Assembly: GCA_032622095.1 (NCBI GenBank)
Contig: CP136065.1
Span: forward strand, 243,721,474-243,785,473
Length of the DNA stretch: 64,000 bases
Source of the DNA: Siphonodentalium dalli
Lineage: Eukaryota; Mollusca; Scaphopoda; Gadilida; Siphonodentaliidae
Direction of reading: 5' to 3'
Shown here: in pieces, positions 11,513-23,690 of the stretch
How the letters are laid out: the number at the start of each line of letters is the position of its first letter
How positions within the stretch are numbered: position 1 is the first letter of the stretch
The notes under the pieces: generated by a model
Told to the model about the DNA's origin: nothing
What the model saw: only the letters and a program-made list of their open reading frames with translations
Databases searched by the model: none
Program-made: the position numbers and the translations under genes

Positions 11513-14026
11513 GTGAAAAAAATCACTTTTGACCCAAAATTCGAGCAGGGGAGCACGAATTGGAACACAACAATGAACTTAAGGCACAAAAAAGTGGGGG
11601 TCGAATTTCAATCTGAATTTCGAACGAATCTCCACCGAATTTCGAACGCTCAGATTGAAATTCAAACCTATAGATCGAGTAATTTCTCGAAGCTGAGCGT
11701 TAACTTGCTAGATTCTCTTATGGAAAGTATCAAAACTGCCAAGTTTCAGTCCGATCCAGCCATAAACAGTGCCACTTCCCTTCGGCACCTTGATATTGAA
11801 GGCTAAATGTTCTAAGTCCAGCGCCGTGGCTAAATTTTCCAAGTCCAGCAGTATCTCAAAATAAGTGAAAAAAATCACTTTTGACCCAAAATTCGAGCAG
11901 GGGAGCACGAATTGGAACACAACAATGCATTTGAGGCAAACAAAAGTGGGGGTCGAATTTCAATCTGAATTTCGAACTTCAATCCAGATCGAAATTCGCC
12001 CAGATTGAAATTCAGATTGAAATTCAAACCTATAGATCGAGTAATTTCTCGAAGCTGAGCGTTAACTTGCTAGATTCTCTTATGGAAAGTATCAAAACTG
12101 CCAAGTTTCAGTCCGATCCAGCCATAAACAGTGCCACTTCCCTTCGGCACCTTGATATTGAAGGCGAAATTTTCTAAGTCCAGCGCCGTGGCTAAATTTT
12201 CCAAGTCCAGCAGTATCTCAAAATAAGTGAAAAAAATCACTTTTGACCCAAAATTCGAGCAGGGGAGCACGAATTGGAACACAACAATGAACTTAAGGCA
12301 CAAAAAAGTGGGGGTCGAATTTCAATCTGAATTTCGAACGAATCTCCACCGAATTTCGAACGCTCAGATTGAAATTCAAACCTATAGATCGAGTAATTTC
12401 TCGAAGCTGAGCGTTAACTTGCTAGATTCTCTTATGGAAAGTATCAAAACTGCCAAGTTTCAGTCCGATCCAGCCATAAACAGTGCCACTTCCCTTCGGC
12501 ACCTTGATATTGAAGGCTAAATGTTCTAAGTCCAGCGCCGTGGCTAAATTTTCCAAGTCCAGCATTATCTCAAAATAAGTGAAAAAAATCACTTTTGACC
12601 CAAAATTCGAGCAGGGGAGCACGAATTGGAACACAACAATGCATTTGAGGCAAACAAAAGTGGGGGTCGAATTTCAATCTGAATTTCGAACTTCAATCCA
12701 GATCGAAATTCGCCCAGATTGAAATTCAGATTGAAATTCAAACCTATAGATCGAGTAATTTCTCGAAGCTGAGCGTTAACTTGCTAGATTCTCTTATGGA
12801 AAGTATCAAAACTGCCAAGTTTCAGTCCGATCCAGCCATAAACAGTGCCACTTCCCTTCGGCACCTTGATATTGAAGGCTAAATGTTCTAAGTCCAGCGC
12901 CGTGGCTAAATTTTCCAAGTCCAGCAGTATCTCAAAATAAGTGAAAAAAATCACTTTTGACCCAAAATTCGAGCAGGGGAGCACGAATTGGAACACAACA
13001 ATGCATTTGAGGCAAACAAAAGTGGGGGTCGAATTTCAATCTGAATTTCGAACTTCAATCCAGATCGAAATTCGCCCAGATTGAAATTCAGATTGAAATT
13101 CAAACCTATAGATCGAGTAATTTCTCGAAGCTGAGCGTTAGTTTGCTTGATTCTCTTATGGAAAGTATCAAACATACCAAATTTCAGCTCAATCCAGCCT
13201 TAAACAATGCCACTTCCCTTCGGCACCTTGATATTGAAGGCGAAATGTTCCAAGTCCAGCGCCGTGGCTAAATTTTCCAAGTCCAGCAGTATCTCAAAAT
13301 AAGTGAAAAAAATCACTTTTGACCCAAAATTCGAGCAGGGGAGCACGAATTGGAACACAACAATGCATTTGAGGCAAACAAAAGTGGGGGTCGAATTTCA
13401 ATCTGAATTTCGAACTTCAATCCAGATCGAAATTCGCCCAGATTGAAATTCAGATTGAAATTCAAACCTATAGATCGAGTAATTTCTCGAAGCTGAGCGT
13501 TAACTTGCTAGATTCTCTTATGGAAAGTATCAAAACTGCCAAGTTTCAGTCCGATCCAGCCATAAACAGTGCCACTTCCCTTCGGCACCTTGATATTGAA
13601 GGCTAAATGTTCTAAGTCCAGCGCCGTGGCTAAATTTTCCAAGTCCAGCAGTATCTCAAAATAAGTGAAAAAAATCACTTTTGACCCAAAATTCGAGCAG
13701 GGGAGCACGAATTGGAACACAACAATGCATTTGAGGCAAACAAAAGTGGGGGTCGAATTTCAATCTGAATTTCGAACTTCAATCCAGATCGAAATTCGCC
13801 CAGATTGAAATTCAGATTGAAATTCAAACCTATAGATCGAGTAATTTCTCGAAGCTGAGCGTTAGTTTGCTTGATTCTCTTATGGAAAGTATCAAACATA
13901 CCAAATTTCAGCTCAATCCAGCCTTAAACAATGCCACTTCCCTTCGGCACCTTGATATTGAAGGCGAAATGTTCCAAGTCCAGCGCCGTGGCTAAATTTT
14001 CCAAGTCCAGCAGTATCTCATAAAAA
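11513..14026 (+). repeat. Seven-monomer HOR variant (2514 bp)
   Basis: Order A-B-A'-B-C-B-C, that is a 1790-bp unit plus a duplicated B-C pair (724 bp). At the extra junction near 13290 the C monomer is followed by ctcaaaataagtg and a B. Elsewhere in the core C is followed by ctcataaaaagtg and an A, so this is a clear recombination scar. Confidence 0.87.
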
Positions 14027-17000
14027 GTGAAAAAAATCACTTTTGACCCAAAATTCGAGCAGGGGAGCACGAATTGGAACACAACAATGAACTTAAGGCA
14101 CAAAAAAGTGGGGGTCGAATTTCAATCTGAATTTCGAACGAATCTCCACCGAATTTCGAACGCTCAGATTGAAATTCAAACCTATAGATCGAGTAATTTC
14201 TCGAAGCTGAGCGTTAACTTGCTAGATTCTCTTATGGAAAGTATCAAAACTGCCAAGTTTCAGTCCGATCCAGCCATAAACAGTGCCACTTCCCTTCGGC
14301 ACCTTGATATTGAAGGCTAAATGTTCTAAGTCCAGCGCCGTGGCTAAATTTTCCAAGTCCAGCAGTATCTCAAAATAAGTGAAAAAAATCACTTTTGACC
14401 CAAAATTCGAGCAGGGGAGCACGAATTGGAACACAACAATGCATTTGAGGCAAACAAAAGTGGGGGTCGAATTTCAATCTGAATTTCGAACTTCAATCCA
14501 GATCGAAATTCGCCCAGATTGAAATTCAGATTGAAATTCAAACCTATAGATCGAGTAATTTCTCGAAGCTGAGCGTTAACTTGCTAGATTCTCTTATGGA
14601 AAGTATCAAAACTGCCAAGTTTCAGTCCGATCCAGCCATAAACAGTGCCACTTCCCTTCGGCACCTTGATATTGAAGGCGAAATTTTCTAAGTCCAGCGC
14701 CGTGGCTAAATTTTCCAAGTCCAGCAGTATCTCAAAATAAGTGAAAAAAATCACTTTTGACCCAAAATTCGAGCAGGGGAGCACGAATTGGAACACAACA
14801 ATGAACTTAAGGCACAAAAAAGTGGGGGTCGAATTTCAATCTGAATTTCGAACGAATCTCCACCGAATTTCGAACGCTCAGATTGAAATTCAAACCTATA
14901 GATCGAGTAATTTCTCGAAGCTGAGCGTTAACTTGCTAGATTCTCTTATGGAAAGTATCAAAACTGCCAAGTTTCAGTCCGATCCAGCCATAAACAGTGC
15001 CACTTCCCTTCGGCACCTTGATATTGAAGGCTAAATGTTCTAAGTCCAGCGCCGTGGCTAAATTTTCCAAGTCCAGCATTATCTCAAAATAAGTGAAAAA
15101 AATCACTTTTGACCCAAAATTCGAGCAGGGGAGCACGAATTGGAACACAACAATGCATTTGAGGCAAACAAAAGTGGGGGTCGAATTTCAATCTGAATTT
15201 CGAACTTCAATCCAGATCGAAATTCGCCCAGATTGAAATTCAGATTGAAATTCAAACCTATAGATCGAGTAATTTCTCGAAGCTGAGCGTTAACTTGCTA
15301 GATTCTCTTATGGAAAGTATCAAAACTGCCAAGTTTCAGTCCGATCCAGCCATAAACAGTGCCACTTCCCTTCGGCACCTTGATATTGAAGGCTAAATGT
15401 TCTAAGTCCAGCGCCGTGGCTAAATTTTCCAAGTCCAGCAGTATCTCAAAATAAGTGAAAAAAATCACTTTTGACCCAAAATTCGAGCAGGGGAGCACGA
15501 ATTGGAACACAACAATGCATTTGAGGCAAACAAAAGTGGGGGTCGAATTTCAATCTGAATTTCGAACTTCAATCCAGATCGAAATTCGCCCAGATTGAAA
15601 TTCAGATTGAAATTCAAACCTATAGATCGAGTAATTTCTCGAAGCTGAGCGTTAGTTTGCTTGATTCTCTTATGGAAAGTATCAAACATACCAAATTTCA
15701 GCTCAATCCAGCCTTAAACAATGCCACTTCCCTTCGGCACCTTGATATTGAAGGCGAAATGTTCCAAGTCCAGCGCCGTGGCTAAATTTTCCAAGTCCAG
15801 CAGTATCTCATAAAAAGTGAAAAAAATCACTTTTGACCCAAAATTCGAGCAGGGGAGCACGAATTGGAACACAACAATGAACTTAAGGCACAAAAAAGTG
15901 GGGGTCGAATTTCAATCTGAATTTCGAACGAATCTCCACCGAATTTCGAACGCTCAGATTGAAATTCAAACCTATAGATCGAGTAATTTCTCGAAGCTGA
16001 GCGTTAACTTGCTAGATTCTCTTATGGAAAGTATCAAAACTGCCAAGTTTCAGTCCGATCCAGCCATAAACAGTGCCACTTCCCTTCGGCACCTTGATAT
16101 TGAAGGCGAAATTTTCTAAGTCCAGCGCCGTGGCTAAATTTTCCAAGTCCAGCAGTATCTCAAAATAAGTGAAAAAAATCACTTTTGACCCAAAATTCGA
16201 GCAGGGGAGCACGAATTGGAACACAACAATGCATTTGAGGCAAACAAAAGTGGGGGTCGAATTTCAATCTGAATTTCGAACTTCAATCCAGATCGAAATT
16301 CGCCCAGATTGAAATTCAGATTGAAATTCAAACCTATAGATCGAGTAATTTCTCGAAGCTGAGCGTTAACTTGCTAGATTCTCTTATGGAAAGTATCAAA
16401 ACTGCCAAGTTTCAGTCCGATCCAGCCATAAACAGTGCCACTTCCCTTCGGCACCTTGATATTGAAGGCGAAATTTTCTAAGTCCAGCGCCGTGGCTAAA
16501 TTTTCCAAGTCCAGCAGTATCTCAAAATAAGTGAAAAAAATCACTTTTGACCCAAAATTCGAGCAGGGGAGCACGAATTGGAACACAACAATGAACTTAA
16601 GGCACAAAAAAGTGGGGGTCGAATTTCAATCTGAATTTCGAACGAATCTCCACCGAATTTCGAACGCTCAGATTGAAATTCAAACCTATAGATCGAGTAA
16701 TTTCTCGAAGCTGAGCGTTAACTTGCTAGATTCTCTTATGGAAAGTATCAAAACTGCCAAGTTTCAGTCCGATCCAGCCATAAACAGTGCCACTTCCCTT
16801 CGGCACCTTGATATTGAAGGCTAAATGTTCTAAGTCCAGCGCCGTGGCTAAATTTTCCAAGTACAGCATTATCTCAAAATAAGTGAAAAAAATCACTTTT
16901 GACCCAAAATTCGAGCAGGGGAGCACGAATTGGAACACAACAATGCATTTGAGGCAAACAAAAGTGGGGGTCGAATTTCAATCTGAATTTCGAACTTCAA

Positions 17001-20000
17001 TCCAGATCGAAATTCGCCCAGATTGAAATTCAGATTGAAATTCAAACCTATAGATCGAGTAATTTCTCGAAGCTGAGCGTTAACTTGCTAGATTCTCTTA
17101 TGGAAAGTATCAAAACTGCCAAGTTTCAGTCCGATCCAGCCATAAACAGTGCCACTTCCCTTCGGCACCTTGATATTGAAGGCTAAATGTTCTAAGTCCA
17201 GCGCCGTGGCTAAATTTTCCAAGTCCAGCAGTATCTCAAAATAAGTGAAAAAAATCACTTTTGACCCAAAATTCGAGCAGGGGAGCACGAATTGGAACAC
17301 AACAATGCATTTGAGGCAAACAAAAGTGGGGGTCGAATTTCAATCTGAATTTCGAACTTCAATCCAGATCGAAATTCGCCCAGATTGAAATTCAGATTGA
17401 AATTCAAACCTATAGATCGAGTAATTTCTCGAAGCTGAGCGTTAGTTTGCTTGATTCTCTTATGGAAAGTATCAAACATACCAAATTTCAGCTCAATCCA
17501 GCCTTAAACAATGCCACTTCCCTTCGGCACCTTGATATTGAAGGCGAAATGTTCCAAGTCCAGCGCCGTGGCTAAATTTTCCAAGTCCAGCAGTATCTCA
17601 TAAAAAGTGAAAAAAATCACTTTTGACCCAAAATTCGAGCAGGGGAGCACGAATTGGAACACAACAATGAACTTAAGGCACAAAAAAGTAGGGGTCGAAT
17701 TTCAATCTGAATTTCGAACGAATCTCCACCGAATTTCGAACGCTCAGATTGAAATTCAAACCTATAGATCGAGTAATTTCTCGAAGCTGAGCGTTAACTT
17801 GCTAGATTCTCTTATGGAAAGTATCAAAACTGCCAAGTTTCAGTCCGATCCAGCCATAAACAGTGCCACTTCCCTTCGGCACCTTGATATTGAAGGCTAA
17901 ATGTTCTAAGTCCAGCGCCGTGGCTAAATTTTCCAAGTCCAGCAGTATCTCAAAATAAGTGAAAAAAATCACTTTTGACCCAAAATTCGAGCAGGGGAGC
18001 ACGAATTGGAACACAACAATGCATTTGAGGCAAACAAAAGTGGGGGTCGAATTTCAATCTGAATTTCGAACTTCAATCCAGATCGAAATTCGCCCAGATT
18101 GAAATTCAGATTGAAATTCAAACCTATAGATCGAGTAATTTCTCGAAGCTGAGCGTTAACTTGCTAGATTCTCTTATGGAAAGTATCAAAACTGCCAAGT
18201 TTCAGTCCGATCCAGCCATAAACAGTGCCACTTCCCTTCGGCACCTTGATATTGAAGGCGAAATTTTCTAAGTCCAGCGCCGTGGCTAAATTTTCCAAGT
18301 CCAGCAGTATCTCAAAATAAGTGAAAAAAATCACTTTTGACCCAAAATTCGAGCAGGGGAGCACGAATTGGAACACAACAATGAACTTAAGGCACAAAAA
18401 AGTGGGGGTCGAATTTCAATCTGAATTTCGAACGAATCTCCACCGAATTTCGAACGCTCAGATTGAAATTCAAACCTATAGATCGAGTAATTTCTCGAAG
18501 CTGAGCGTTAACTTGCTAGATTCTCTTATGGAAAGTATCAAAACTGCCAAGTTTCAGTCCGATCCAGCCATAAACAGTGCCACTTCCCTTCGGCACCTTG
18601 ATATTGAAGGCTAAATGTTCTAAGTCCAGCGCCGTGGCTAAATTTTCCAAGTCCAGCATTATCTCAAAATAAGTGAAAAAAATCACTTTTGACCCAAAAT
18701 TCGAGCAGGGGAGCACGAATTGGAACACAACAATGCATTTGAGGCAAACAAAAGTGGGGGTCGAATTTCAATCTGAATTTCGAACTTCAATCCAGATCGA
18801 AATTCGCCCAGATTGAAATTCAGATTGAAATTCAAACCTATAGATCGAGTAATTTCTCGAAGCTGAGCGTTAACTTGCTAGATTCTCTTATGGAAAGTAT
18901 CAAAACTGCCAAGTTTCAGTCCGATCCAGCCATAAACAGTGCCACTTCCCTTCGGCACCTTGATATTGAAGGCTAAATGTTCTAAGTCCAGCGCCGTGGC
19001 TAAATTTTCCAAGTCCAGCAGTATCTCAAAATAAGTGAAAAAAATCACTTTTGACCCAAAATTCGAGCAGGGGAGCACGAATTGGAACACAACAATGCAT
19101 TTGAGGCAAACAAAAGTGGGGGTCGAATTTCAATCTGAATTTCGAACTTCAATCCAGATCGAAATTCGCCCAGATTGAAATTCAGATTGAAATTCAAACC
19201 TATAGATCGAGTAATTTCTCGAAGCTGAGCGTTAGTTTGCTTGATTCTCTTATGGAAAGTATCAAACATACCAAATTTCAGCTCAATCCAGCCTTAAACA
19301 ATGCCACTTCCCTTCGGCACCTTGATATTGAAGGCGAAATGTTCCAAGTCCAGCGCCGTGGCTAAATTTTCCAAGTCCAGCAGTATCTCATAAAAAGTGA
19401 AAAAAATCACTTTTGACCCAAAATTCGAGCAGGGGAGCACGAATTGGAACACAACAATGAACTTAAGGCACAAAAAAGTGGGGGTCGAATTTCAATCTGA
19501 ATTTCGAACGAATCTCCACCGAATTTCGAACGCTCAGATTGAAATTCAAACCTATAGATCGAGTAATTTCTCGAAGCTGAGCGTTAACTTGCTAGATTCT
19601 CTTATGGAAAGTATCAAAACTGCCAAGTTTCAGTCCGATCCAGCCATAAACAGTGCCACTTCCCTTCGGCACCTTGATATTGAAGGCTAAATGTTCTAAG
19701 TCCAGCGCCGTGGCTAAATTTTCCAAGTCCAGCAGTATCTCAAAATAAGTGAAAAAAATCACTTTTGACCCAAAATTCGAGCAGGGGAGCACGAATTGGA
19801 ACACAACAATGCATTTGAGGCAAACAAAAGTGGGGGTCGAATTTCAATCTGAATTTCGAACTTCAATCCAGATCGAAATTCGCCCAGATTGAAATTCAGA
19901 TTGAAATTCAAACCTATAGATCGAGTAATTTCTCGAAGCTGAGCGTTAACTTGCTAGATTCTCTTATGGAAAGTATCAAAACTGCCAAGTTTCAGTCCGA

Positions 20001-21186
20001 TCCAGCCATAAACAGTGCCACTTCCCTTCGGCACCTTGATATTGAAGGCGAAATTTTCTAAGTCCAGCGCCGTGGCTAAATTTTCCAAGTCCAGCAGTAT
20101 CTCAAAATAAGTGAAAAAAATCACTTTTGACCCAAAATTCGAGCAGGGGAGCACGAATTGGAACACAACAATGAACTTAAGGCACAAAAAAGTGGGGGTC
20201 GAATTTCAATCTGAATTTCGAACGAATCTCCACCGAATTTCGAACGCTCAGATTGAAATTCAAACCTATAGATCGAGTAATTTCTCGAAGCTGAGCGTTA
20301 ACTTGCTAGATTCTCTTATGGAAAGTATCAAAACTGCCAAGTTTCAGTCCGATCCAGCCATAAACAGTGCCACTTCCCTTCGGCACCTTGATATTGAAGG
20401 CTAAATGTTCTAAGTCCAGCGCCGTGGCTAAATTTTCCAAGTCCAGCATTATCTCAAAATAAGTGAAAAAAATCACTTTTGACCCAAAATTCGAGCAGGG
20501 GAGCACGAATTGGAACACAACAATGCATTTGAGGCAAACAAAAGTGGGGGTCGAATTTCAATCTGAATTTCGAACTTCAATCCAGATCGAAATTCGCCCA
20601 GATTGAAATTCAGATTGAAATTCAAACCTATAGATCGAGTAATTTCTCGAAGCTGAGCGTTAACTTGCTAGATTCTCTTATGGAAAGTATCAAAACTGCC
20701 AAGTTTCAGTCCGATCCAGCCATAAACAGTGCCACTTCCCTTCGGCACCTTGATATTGAAGGCTAAATGTTCTAAGTCCAGCGCCGTGGCTAAATTTTCC
20801 AAGTCCAGCAGTATCTCAAAATAAGTGAAAAAAATCACTTTTGACCCAAAATTCGAGCAGGGGAGCACGAATTGGAACACAACAATGCATTTGAGGCAAA
20901 CAAAAGTGGGGGTCGAATTTCAATCTGAATTTCGAACTTCAATCCAGATCGAAATTCGCCCAGATTGAAATTCAGATTGAAATTCAAACCTATAGATCGA
21001 GTAATTTCTCGAAGCTGAGCGTTAGTTTGCTTGATTCTCTTATGGAAAGTATCAAACATACCAAATTTCAGCTCAATCCAGCCTTAAACAATGCCACTTC
21101 CCTTCGGCACCTTGATATTGAAGGCGAAATGTTCCAAGTCCAGCGCCGTGGCTAAATTTTCCAAGTCCAGCAGTATCTCATAAAAA
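14027..21186 (+). repeat. Four tandem 1790-bp HOR units (A-B-A'-B-C)
   Basis: Units begin at 14027, 15817, 17607 and 19397, exactly 1790 bp apart. Private changes include the gcgaaattttcta end on the first A of the 15817 unit, an A in place of C in the tccagcatt motif (16863), and an A in the G-run after aaaaaagt (17690). These allow single units to be identified in reads. Confidence 0.92.
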
Positions 21187-22252
21187 GTGAAAAAAATCAC
21201 TTTTGACCCAAAATTCGAGCAGGGGAGCACGAATTGGAACACAACAATGAACTTAAGGCACAAAAAAGTGGGGGTCGAATTTCAATCTGAATTTCGAACG
21301 AATCTCCACCGAATTTCGAACGCTCAGATTGAAATTCAAACCTATAGATCGAGTAATTTCTCGAAGCTGAGCGTTAACTTGCTAGATTCTCTTATGGAAA
21401 GTATCAAAACTGCCAAGTTTCAGTCCGATCCAGCCATAAACAGTGCCACTTCCCTTCGGCACCTTGATATTGAAGGCGAAATTTTCAAAGTCCAGCGCCG
21501 TGGCTAAATTTTCCAAGTCCAGCAGTATCTCAAAATAAGTGAAAAAAATCACTTTTGACCCAAAATTCGAGCAGGGGAGCACGAATTGGAACACAACAAT
21601 GAACTTAAGGCACAAAAAAGTGGGGGTCGAATTTCAATCTGAATTTCGAACGAATCTCCACCGAATTTCGAACGCTCAGATTGAAATTCAAACCTATAGA
21701 TCGAGTAATTTCTCGAAGCTGAGCGTTAACTTGCTAGATTCTCTTATGGAAAGTATCAAAACTGCCAAGTTTCAGTCCGATCCAGCCATAAACAGTGCCA
21801 CTTCCCTTCGGCACCTTGATATTGAAGGCTAAATGTTCTAAGTCCAGCGCCGTGGCTAAATTTTCCAAGTCCAGCATTATCTCAAAATAAGTGAAAAAAA
21901 TCACTTTTGACCCAAAATTCGAGCAGGGGAGCACGAATTGGAACACAACAATGCATTTGAGGCAAACAAAAGTGGGGGTCGAATTTCAATCTGAATTTCG
22001 AACTTCAATCCAGATCGAAATTCGCCCAGATTGAAATTCAGATTGAAATTCAAACCTATAGATCGAGTAATTTCTCGAAGCTGAGCGTTAGTTTGCTTGA
22101 TTCTCTTATGGAAAGTATCAAACATACCAAATTTCAGCTCAATCCAGCCTTAAACAATGCCACTTCCCTTCGGCACCTTGATATTGAAGGCGAAATGTTC
22201 CAAGTCCAGCGCCGTGGCTAAATTTTCCAAGTCCAGCAGTATCTCATAAAAA
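21187..22252 (+). repeat. Contracted three-monomer HOR variant (1066 bp)
   Basis: Order A-A'-C with two adjacent 352-bp monomers. The first A ends in gcgaaattttcaaag, an ending otherwise seen only on the B at 3257-3618. This indicates that the A was fused to the end of a B by recombination that removed 362 bp. The second B is also missing before C. It is the clearest deletion-type unequal exchange in the array. Confidence 0.87.
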
Positions 22253-23690
22253 GTGAAAAAAATCACTTTTGACCCAAAATTCGAGCAGGGGAGCACGAAT
22301 TGGAACACAACAATGAACTTAAGGCACAAAAAAGTGGGGGTCGAATTTCAATCTGAATTTCGAACGAATCTCCACCGAATTTCGAACGCTCAGATTGAAA
22401 TTCAAACCTATAGATCGAGTAATTTCTCGAAGCTGAGCGTTAACTTGCTAGATTCTCTTATGGAAAGTATCAAAACTGCCAAGTTTCAGTCCGATCCAGC
22501 CATAAACAGTGCCACTTCCCTTCGGCACCTTGATATTGAAGGCTAAATGTTCTAAGTCCAGCGCCGTGGCTAAATTTTCCAAGTCCAGCAGTATCTCAAA
22601 ATAAGTGAAAAAAATCACTTTTGACCCAAAATTCGAGCAGGGGAGCACGAATTGGAACACAACAATGCATTTGAGGCAAACAAAAGTGGGGGTCGAATTT
22701 CAATCTGAATTTCGAACTTCAATCCAGATCGAAATTCGCCCAGATTGAAATTCAGATTGAAATTCAAACCTATAGATCGAGTAATTTCTCGAAGCTGAGC
22801 GTTAACTTGCTAGATTCTCTTATGGAAAGTATCAAAACTGCCAAGTTTCAGTCCGATCCAGCCATAAACAGTGCCACTTCCCTTCGGCACCTTGATATTG
22901 AAGGCTAAATGTTCTAAGTCCAGCGCCGTGGCTAAATTTTCCAAGTCCAGCATTATCTCAAAATAAGTGAAAAAAATCACTTTTGACCCAAAATTCGAGC
23001 AGGGGAGCACGAATTGGAACACAACAATGCATTTGAGGCAAACAAAAGTGGGGGTCGAATTTCAATCTGAATTTCGAACTTCAATCCAGATCGAAATTCG
23101 CCCAGATTGAAATTCAGATTGAAATTCAAACCTATAGATCGAGTAATTTCTCGAAGCTGAGCGTTAACTTGCTAGATTCTCTTATGGAAAGTATCAAAAC
23201 TGCCAAGTTTCAGTCCGATCCAGCCATAAACAGTGCCACTTCCCTTCGGCACCTTGATATTGAAGGCTAAATGTTCTAAGTCCAGCGCCGTGGCTAAATT
23301 TTCCAAGTCCAGCAGTATCTCAAAATAAGTGAAAAAAATCACTTTTGACCCAAAATTCGAGCAGGGGAGCACGAATTGGAACACAACAATGCATTTGAGG
23401 CAAACAAAAGTGGGGGTCGAATTTCAATCTGAATTTCGAACTTCAATCCAGATCGAAATTCGCCCAGATTGAAATTCAGATTGAAATTCAAACCTATAGA
23501 TCGAGTAATTTCTCGAAGCTGAGCGTTAGTTTGCTTGATTCTCTTATGGAAAGTATCAAACATACCAAATTTCAGCTCAATCCAGCCTTAAACAATGCCA
23601 CTTCCCTTCGGCACCTTGATATTGAAGGCGAAATGTTCCAAGTCCAGCGCCGTGGCTAAATTTTCCAAGTCCAGCAGTATCTCATAAAAA
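22253..23690 (+). repeat. Four-monomer HOR unit (A-B-B-C, 1438 bp)
   Basis: Same order and length as the units at 29, 1467, 4695 and 6133. The first B carries the ctaaatg plus cagcattatctc ending that belongs to A' in the five-monomer unit. A 1438-bp unit is therefore what remains when exactly one 352-bp monomer is removed from a 1790-bp unit between B and A'. Confidence 0.9.
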
